A DNA stretch of 19,404 bases from a candidate division LCP-89 bacterium (GTDB lineage: Bacteria; Electryoneota; B3-LCP), in contig JALGZU010000024.1 of NCBI GenBank assembly GCA_025774735.1, positions 1 to 19,404 of the forward strand. The letters run 5' to 3'. Below are positions 13,620 to 19,404 of the stretch, in pieces (positions within the stretch are counted from its first letter, which is position 1; each line of letters begins with the position of its first letter). The position numbers and the translations under genes are program-made. The notes under the pieces are model-generated. The model made no database searches. It had not been told where the DNA came from and worked only from the letters and a program-made list of their open reading frames with translations.

Positions 13620-15287
13620 ATGCGCACCTTAGCCCTTTTCTTGGCCGTCATCTTGTTATTGCCAGCAACCTGCGGTGCCACTGCCAACTGGTGGTCCACT
13701 TCGCCGTATGATGCGCTGGAAATATACAACGGTGACGCTGATCATTGCTCAATGAAATCCAAACCGGTAACTCTTGCCAATAGCGACTTCCTTGTTCTTT
13801 ATGGTCTGAATTACATGCAGCAGGTACCCCCTGTTTGGTGGTGTTATCTACAGCGAATTACACCTCTGGGGCTGAAACTTTGGGGTGCAGAGGGTATCCG
13901 ATTGTGCGATGCCAGCGATTCGATGCAATCCCAAGGTAGAATGGTAAGCGATGACCAAGGCGGCGCCATCGCCGCCTGGTGGGACGCACGTGCAGGCGGC
14001 CCTACGATTTATGAGATGTACGGCCAGCGCATATCGGCGGACGGGGAATTTCTTTGGGATCCTGCTGGGGTGCATCTCTTCACCCCGATAAACTGGATTC
14101 AGAATACTAGTTTTGACATTTGCAAAGACGGTGAAGGGGGAGCTTATCTCGCATGGGCTCAAGAAGCTCTTCAAAATGACATTTACGCCATCCGCATCGA
14201 CAGCACGGGCAACCCGGTCTGGCCACAACCAGTACCGGTTTGCACAGCCGAAGAACACCAAAAAAAACCGATAATAGCATTGCGAGAAGGAGGCGGATGT
14301 TACATCCTCTGGCAAGATTACCGCTATGGTGTCACATATGGAGAACAATCAGGACAGTACTTTGATCCAGATGGGATACCCCAGTGGCAGAGCAATGGGA
14401 TTCATTTCGATATCACTTCCGGTGACCACCCCAAGATCCTTTCTGATGGAGAGGGCGGTTTTCTTTTTAAAAGCAACACCCAGGTGATGCGGGTGAACGA
14501 AGCCGGCCAAATTCAGTGGCTGGAGTATATTGCTCTGTACCCAAGCTTCAGGGGTTCAAGTGATTTTGCCCTGACGCCCGATGGACGCATCTATGTTACC
14601 TTCAGCGACAACCGCTACGAGCCATATTACTATCACAGGGATGTTTTCGCCCAGTGCTTCGATCTGCAGGGCAATTATCTCTGGCCGCAGGAAGGTGTAC
14701 TCCTGGTTCGTGCTCCTGGTGATACGGGGGGCGCCTATTTAACCTTGCGGGAAAATGGTTTTATCACCGTTTTTGTTGATTGCCGCAATCCGACTACCAC
14801 GCCTGACAGGTACTATCAGGTCGTAGATAGCTCGGGGCAGACTATTTTTGGATATGATGGAGCGCCGTTTTATATCGCTCCCGACTCCCATCCGCTTGAA
14901 CAGGTCATCTCGGACGGCGAGGGAGGCATGGTCGCCTTCTGGACGAAGATGGCGTTTAATTGTCCCTTATTTTACGCCAACCGTATCATGGAGGACGGTA
15001 CGCTGGGATTCAAAAACCGCCGCCACTTTGAGCCGCAAATCAATATAGACGGCCTGGTTGAAGTATCACCGGGGATTATACAATACGTCCTACCCGAAGC
15101 CGGTCGGATCAGCCTGGAACTTTACGACGTTCTGGGGCGGCGTGTGAACTTGATCGAAGAAGGCTACCGCCGGGCGGGAAGCCATGTGGTTCATATCCCA
15201 AATCAGAACCTTGCATCCGGAATTTATATCCTCAGATTGTCCACGCCCTTCGGATGTACAACGCATAAAATGGTTATCATAAGATAA
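13620..15287 (+). CDS. Secreted propeller-like protein, T9SS cargo
   Basis: 555 residues. Signal peptide ~1-20 (LALFLAVILLLPATCGA). The body carries repeats of the type G-x-x-LW...SDGEGGAIVAW.D.R...Q-x-I.DG, seen as SDDQGGAIAAWWDARAGG, KDGEGGAYLAW, SDGEGGFLF and SDGEGGMVAFW, consistent with a beta-propeller. The C-terminus (about 480-555) is a T9SS type A domain (LELYDVLGRRVNLI, NLASGIYILRL), but the usual YPNPFNP lead-in is missing. AGGAG at 13609-13613 supports the start. Expected to be surface-exposed or secreted; ligand unknown. No clear terminator follows. Confidence 0.85.
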   Translation: MRTLALFLAVILLLPATCGATANWWSTSPYDALEIYNGDADHCSMKSKPVTLANSDFLVLYGLNYMQQVPPVWWCYLQRITPLGLKLWGAEGIRLCDASDSMQSQGRMVSDDQGGAIAAWWDARAGGPTIYEMYGQRISADGEFLWDPAGVHLFTPINWIQNTSFDICKDGEGGAYLAWAQEALQNDIYAIRIDSTGNPVWPQPVPVCTAEEHQKKPIIALREGGGCYILWQDYRYGVTYGEQSGQYFDPDGIPQWQSNGIHFDITSGDHPKILSDGEGGFLFKSNTQVMRVNEAGQIQWLEYIALYPSFRGSSDFALTPDGRIYVTFSDNRYEPYYYHRDVFAQCFDLQGNYLWPQEGVLLVRAPGDTGGAYLTLRENGFITVFVDCRNPTTTPDRYYQVVDSSGQTIFGYDGAPFYIAPDSHPLEQVISDGEGGMVAFWTKMAFNCPLFYANRIMEDGTLGFKNRRHFEPQINIDGLVEVSPGIIQYVLPEAGRISLELYDVLGRRVNLIEEGYRRAGSHVVHIPNQNLASGIYILRLSTPFGCTTHKMVIIR

Positions 15288-15339
15288 ACGGACTCCGCGC
15301 CGAACTACGAATTAGGGCGTACGGAAACGTGGTTTACCT

Positions 15340-15393
15340 CGCAATGAAACCTCCCCAGCCCCCTCATTCCTCCTAAACTGCATCTTCATTGCG
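15340..15393. repeat. 9-bp inverted repeat with long loop
   Basis: CGCAATGAA (15340-15348) is complementary to TTCATTGCG (15385-15393). No U-run follows. Lies 53 nt after the previous stop codon. Confidence 0.3.
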
Positions 15394-15411
15394 GGAAATT
15401 CACTGAAATTT

Positions 15412-15543
15412 AGTAAATAAAAAGAAGCCCAGCTTTCAGCCTGACAGCCCGAGCGAAGCTTCTCCGCAATCAGGGAACGTGAGGAATTTCAGCTTTTTAT
15501 GTGTGTTTCGGGCACACGTTGTCTGAAATTCCTCCGCCCCTTT
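15412..15543 (-). ncRNA. Candidate small structured RNA, copy 2
   Basis: Matches 11787-11922: AGTAAATAAAAA at one end, a 37-nt block (15436-15472) identical to 11814-11850, a 21-nt identical block (15476-15496), and CCGCCCCTT at the other end. The hairpin arms differ from copy 1 (15499-15505 with 15513-15519) but still pair on the plus strand around the same loop TTTCGGG. The carrying stem is a perfect 12 bp (15481-15492 with 15523-15534). The minus-strand 3' end is GAAGC/GCTTC followed by TTTTTATTT. No strong minus-strand promoter is seen here; the element ends ~97 nt before the next start codon. This 15288-15639 gap holds nothing else apart from the repeat at 15340 and a small hairpin near 15597. 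Confidence 0.4.
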
Positions 15544-15639
15544 GCGGTTTCAACATCTTTGGTTCTCTTGATCGGTACAAATGGAAGATATGTCTCCGAC
15601 GAGGGGTCGGGGTCACATAGTTAAATAGGAGATACGATT

Positions 15640-16026
15640 ATGGAAAGGAAAAGACAGCTCTTGGGATACTTATTGGCAGTCAACTTAGCGCTGCTGCTAT
15701 GCAGTTGTCCTCGGGTTGCATTGGGCCGGGTCTGGAGCGACCGTCCTCTGGAAGGAGGGGTAGTCAACGACCTTGCCTTTGACACCACAGGAACAGACAA
15801 ATTCGTATTTGCTTCATGCATGGAGGGTGGTCTGCACCACATCAAATGGGATTCCGGCAACAGCCGCTGGGACTTCGATTGGGAACGGCATATCATCGGC
15901 TGTGGCAGTTATGGCGTGGACGCTAAAGTGATGAATGACACATTGCGGATCCTCTCCGCCACAGAAGCCGGGGTAAACAATGGGGAACGAACAATTGGGT
16001 ATGGACACCAAATAGAACTCTTGTAG
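15640..16026 (+). CDS. N-terminal part of a large T9SS cargo protein (frameshifted)
   Basis: 128 residues from ATG 15640 (AGGAG at 15627-15631). Signal peptide ~1-29 (LLGYLLAVNLALLLCSC), then a beta-propeller start with VWSDRPLEGGVVNDLAF and VFASCMEGGLHHI. The true protein frame is lost somewhere after ~15970, where two GGGG runs lie (15970-15973, 15982-15985), and the frame ends at TAG 16024. Continuation is found in another frame and then again in this one (see next entries). Together they form one gene of about 1220 codons. Confidence 0.75.
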   Translation: MERKRQLLGYLLAVNLALLLCSCPRVALGRVWSDRPLEGGVVNDLAFDTTGTDKFVFASCMEGGLHHIKWDSGNSRWDFDWERHIIGCGSYGVDAKVMNDTLRILSATEAGVNNGERTIGYGHQIELL

Positions 16027-16184
16027 GTGAAATGGAATTCTTAGTGGATCTCCATTGGGAGGACGCCATCTTCCACCACAATAAAGATCAGTACTTCGCC
16101 TCACTGATGGACATTTCACAAGCTGAGCCGAGGAATATCTTCTTCACCTACACCTGCTTGGGAAGAAGCCACCACCGAAGCTAG
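16027..16184 (+). pseudogene. Middle part of the same gene in a shifted frame
   Basis: In the frame one base back (open from 15939, stop TAG 16182) the sequence reads NNWVWTPNRTLVGEMEFLVD and then LHWEDAIFHHNKDQYFASLM, ISQAEPRNIFFTYT, a propeller-like protein text that fits between the two flanking parts. The other frames here contain stops. The second shift lies between 16108 and 16181. Confidence 0.7.
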
Positions 16185-16377
16185 CTTAATTATATCCTCC
16201 TTCTATCGCGACCTTACCAATGACAGCACCCTCTACGCCATCGGTGAGGGCGGAATCTGGCAGTCCAGCAAGACCTATGGTGACAACTGGACGGACATCA
16301 CCAGCTCGTTTGAGGACGGCTACACCATCAGTGAGGTTACCGGTTTCCATCAATACACGACCGGGACGATCTTCATA

Positions 16378-19302
16378 TTGGCAAAAGTCGGGGATGATTA
16401 TCGCGTTTGTACGCAGACGGACGGCGGCACCAGCGAGGCTACCTGGACCCCTCCGGCGGGAACCGATGGTGCACCTCTGGCCGGAATTGCTGGTAGCGTT
16501 GGTGCAAAAGGTCTGATCGTAGTCGACGACGGCGAGTATCTAAATATGTGGATCGGTACGGGCAGGTGTGGTGTCATGTTTCTGGATACAGAAAATGGCA
16601 CGACCTCCAGTAAATGGGTACAGATGGAAGAGCCGGGTAATGATGACATGAGTACATGGTGGGTTCGCTCATTGATGCGAGATCCTATGGATACCGGTGA
16701 TGTGTCTATGTTCTACGGAGTCTGGCAGGAAGGCCTCTACCATTACAACGCTGACAGCAGCAAATGGTTTTTGAAGATCACCGGCCTTGACGGCGGTGAA
16801 GGCCCTGGTGGAAAGGGTGGATTCCTTAATTTAGACACGGGCGAACTCTACCATTCAAACTATCAGAATGGTATTTTTCGCCTGGACGCGACGGCTTCGA
16901 ATCCCACATACAGCGCCATCGGTGAATCGAACACGACAGTATCAGAACGGGCATCATATGCCAAGAGCTTTAACAACATCGGCATAGGGCCAGATACCGG
17001 CGATTCTGTTTACTTTGCCGGTGCCAGATGGTGGAATCAATATGACTTCGATGGGAGTAACCACAAATATTTTGGAGGCTTGTATCAAATCGACCTGGGC
17101 GATGGCAAATGTACTGAAGTCGGTAACTGGGATGGTGATGGCAGTATGGATGACTGGAAGTGGGACATCAATCGCATAGTTTCAGATACCTCAGCCGACA
17201 CGGTCAACATTTATGTAGCAACCGGTGAAGCGGGTGTAAATGCCTATCCTGTCGGTTGGAATATGACGAAGCACATGATACGTCGCGGATATCTGGACGG
17301 AAGCAGTGTCGTGTGGGCAGGGGTGATCGATTTCCTTCACAGCAGTTACCCGTATGTGGCACCTTTAGGTGTTGATCCTTATCCCTGCCTCGGTAACACT
17401 AATCATCTTGTCATCTCCGGATTGGGAAACACCTGGAATTGGCATATAGGAAGTGCTGATTCTGATACTTTGGGCAAAGTCTTCGGTCCGGTCCCGTACG
17501 GCTGGAGTGACTGCAGAACCCTGATAGGTAGCGGTTTGCGCTCTGTTTTTGACGTTGAAGCCGTACCTCGAGAAGAAAGCACGAATAACGACAGCGATTA
17601 TGTCGTCTGGGCGGCGACGGCCAATTTCAGCCAACAGGAATTTGCTCAGGGCCACCTTGGCGTTGGTGGATTGTACAAGATCGAAGTATACGATAGCAAT
17701 CCCTGTGATGATACCACAAATGTATCCCCCATAACAAACGAAAATAGGGCATATACTTGTGTAGAATACGTCGACTTTCACAACATGCGCCTCCTTTCTA
17801 CGGTTTCATTAGGGATCAATGCAAGTGGAGATTTCGAATCTAAATTCTGGCTGGGCAATGTTAATGAAAATGATGACATCACACAATGGCATGATTACGG
17901 TCAGATCGAAGTGTTAGACGAAAATAATGCGGCGGTTAATTTTATGCCCAAAGAAATCTTCGGAGCGATTGAGACGAATGACCACTTGCGTTTCTTCTTG
18001 GGCGGTCCGACTATCTTTTTGGATTTCCCCGTCCAATCATATAATCTAACCGATAACGTGTGGTCATGGATATCCAGCAATCGCTACCCAGCCTACGATT
18101 CCCTTTCCGCCCTGATGGTTACCTGTGATAGTCTTCAGCAGATGCAGGATCAATACCACAATCGGTACGCGCCAACGGAAAATCCGCCTGTGGATTCCAT
18201 TTATGTCTGGAATCCCTTGATGGGGTACGGAATCAGAACAAGGGGTAATGACACCTTTGAGAACTTTGGCGCGCAGATTCCCTCTGACACTACAATCATG
18301 CTCTATCCTGCACCGCAAGATAGCTCCTGGATCTACAACTACATCGCCTATCTGCCAACTGATACGATGGATACCTACTACGCTTTTGTGGCGGATTCGG
18401 ACACGGTTATCATCGTTAAGAATGATGACGGCGAGTTCTGGAGGCCCGAAGACGAAGAAGAAGATAAATTCGACATGTATCCCGGTGAGGGTTACCAGGT
18501 GGGAGTGAGCGATACCATGTCCTACGCATATCCGGATCCTCCGGGAGGTGCCAGCGCTGAACCGCCAAAAGCAATTATACCAGCAGTAATCGCCTGCATG
18601 ACTCCATCGCACTTCCAGGCCACCCAAAAGACGGGGGATTTCTACCCCATTTACATCGAAGATCTGCTCGTTAATGGTACGCCTCCCGCTTTCAGCGATG
18701 AAGTGGGCTGCTTCACAGAGGATAATCTGTGCGTCGGCGCCGGAGTTTACGACGGTGACTTCCCCATAAAAATCGCCGCATGGAAAGACGATCCTTACAC
18801 TGAAGCAGTAGACGGATATGAACCTGATGAAACGCTAAGTTTCAAGTTCTTTGATGTCTCGGCCGGTCTTGAGGTGGAATTGGGAATGCAGGCTATGCAA
18901 TATTCCGCAGGATTAGAGGAATCCCATGCCTACACGCAATTTGAACAGGGATTCTTTGCCCGGCACTATCTTGAAGGATCGTATGTGATTCCTGGATCGT
19001 ACGAATTAGCCCAGAATTATCCCAATCCCTTCAATCCAATCACGAATATCAAATACAACCTGCCCTTTGAATCCATCGTCAAACTGGAAGTCTTCGATGT
19101 GATGGGGCGCAAAGTCATCACCTTGGTGGATAGAAAGCAATCTGCAGGTTTCAGATCGGTAAGATGGGATAGTAAAAACTCACAAGGTGCTCTGGTTAGT
19201 AGCGGTGTCTATTTCTACAAACTGAAGACCGAGGCTACAACGGTATATCTGGGCAGGAAGGAGAAGTTTGAAAAGGTTAAGAAGATGGTGATGATTAAAT
19301 AA
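16378..19302 (+). CDS. Main part of the large T9SS cargo protein (open from 16108)
   Basis: The frame is open from 16108, and clear protein sequence (PAWEEATTEASLIISSFYRD) starts near 16150; 16378 is only the first TTG, so the listed start is not biological. Near the beginning, SSKTYGDNWTDI looks like an Asp-box of BNR/VPS10-type propellers. After the propeller come a segment rich in VWNPLMGYGI / PGEGYQVGV patterns, a domain with SDEVGCFTEDNLCVGAGVYD common in FCB secreted proteins, and a type A sorting domain with QNYPNPFNP and FDVMGRKVITLV. Expected to be exported and surface-anchored if translated whole. A strong terminator follows at 19351. Confidence 0.8.
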   Translation: MAKVGDDYRVCTQTDGGTSEATWTPPAGTDGAPLAGIAGSVGAKGLIVVDDGEYLNMWIGTGRCGVMFLDTENGTTSSKWVQMEEPGNDDMSTWWVRSLMRDPMDTGDVSMFYGVWQEGLYHYNADSSKWFLKITGLDGGEGPGGKGGFLNLDTGELYHSNYQNGIFRLDATASNPTYSAIGESNTTVSERASYAKSFNNIGIGPDTGDSVYFAGARWWNQYDFDGSNHKYFGGLYQIDLGDGKCTEVGNWDGDGSMDDWKWDINRIVSDTSADTVNIYVATGEAGVNAYPVGWNMTKHMIRRGYLDGSSVVWAGVIDFLHSSYPYVAPLGVDPYPCLGNTNHLVISGLGNTWNWHIGSADSDTLGKVFGPVPYGWSDCRTLIGSGLRSVFDVEAVPREESTNNDSDYVVWAATANFSQQEFAQGHLGVGGLYKIEVYDSNPCDDTTNVSPITNENRAYTCVEYVDFHNMRLLSTVSLGINASGDFESKFWLGNVNENDDITQWHDYGQIEVLDENNAAVNFMPKEIFGAIETNDHLRFFLGGPTIFLDFPVQSYNLTDNVWSWISSNRYPAYDSLSALMVTCDSLQQMQDQYHNRYAPTENPPVDSIYVWNPLMGYGIRTRGNDTFENFGAQIPSDTTIMLYPAPQDSSWIYNYIAYLPTDTMDTYYAFVADSDTVIIVKNDDGEFWRPEDEEEDKFDMYPGEGYQVGVSDTMSYAYPDPPGGASAEPPKAIIPAVIACMTPSHFQATQKTGDFYPIYIEDLLVNGTPPAFSDEVGCFTEDNLCVGAGVYDGDFPIKIAAWKDDPYTEAVDGYEPDETLSFKFFDVSAGLEVELGMQAMQYSAGLEESHAYTQFEQGFFARHYLEGSYVIPGSYELAQNYPNPFNPITNIKYNLPFESIVKLEVFDVMGRKVITLVDRKQSAGFRSVRWDSKNSQGALVSSGVYFYKLKTEATTVYLGRKEKFEKVKKMVMIK

Positions 19303-19350
19303 AATCCATACTTGGTTTTCTTTGAAACCAGCCAACTTGCTTCACTCAAT

Positions 19351-19376
19351 AAAAGCCCCTGGAAACAGGGGCTTTT
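19351..19376. terminator. Strong intrinsic terminator
   Basis: AAAAGCCCCTG (19351-19361) pairs perfectly with CAGGGGCTTTT (19366-19376) around GAAA. It works in both directions. A smaller hairpin TGGTTT/AAACCA precedes it (19313-19330). The remaining 28 nt hold nothing recognisable. Confidence 0.9.
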
Positions 19377-19404
19377 GTACTCTATGAACATTGCAGTACA
19401 CCTC

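Noticed and set aside
17365..18627. Minus-strand frames opposite the last gene
   Set aside because: Antisense shadows with no start signals or domains.

Overview
The window looks like a chromosomal segment from an uncultured or poorly studied bacterium of the FCB group (Zixibacteria, KSB1, Calditrichota or Cloacimonadota-like). The main reason is that six gene ends carry a type IX secretion system (T9SS) type A C-terminal sorting domain, several with the typical YPNPFNP motif. Other support is beta-propeller secreted proteins, sigma70-like promoters (TTGACW / TATAWT), strong GGAGG ribosome binding sites and the standard genetic code. The exact phylum cannot be fixed from this sequence alone.

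Layout. 1-129 is the tail of a T9SS cargo gene, followed by a complete seven-repeat propeller cargo protein (212-1657). A small two-gene unit follows: a four-helix membrane protein and a SnoaL-like lipoprotein (1859-2802). The convergent gap 2803-3011 is packed with hairpins. On the minus strand come a 14-repeat LVIVP double propeller (3012-5135) and a large M28 zinc peptidase (5223-8594), both T9SS cargo. A tRNA-Glu(CTC) gene at 8757-8828 marks the edge of what looks like a decaying integrated element: a TPR-like relic, the C-terminal remnant of one tyrosine recombinase, a second recombinase with an intact catalytic core but a probable N-terminal frameshift, and a small hypothetical gene broken by an in-frame stop. 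Behind them is about 1.5 kb of AT-rich, gene-poor DNA with structured segments and terminators. 12028-13437 is a lone B12-binding-type radical SAM protein. 13620-15287 and 15640-19302 are two more T9SS cargo proteins, the last split by two compensating frameshifts.

The most novel-looking signal is a pair of similar ~130-165 nt structured elements at 11787-11953 and 15412-15543. They share 37 and 21 nt identical blocks, a hairpin whose stem has changed with pairing mostly kept around an invariant loop, a possible loop-loop pseudoknot, and a U-tract hairpin at the minus-strand 3' end. Copy 1 also has a TTGACA-17-TATATT promoter on that strand, so I propose a small RNA family. A second candidate is the structured leader of the integrase-side operon: a compact three-way junction with a loop complementary to the sequence overlapping the ribosome binding site.

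Functionally the window is mostly cell-surface or secreted protein cargo. The T9SS machinery itself is not here. The mobile remnant sits between two groups of cargo genes.
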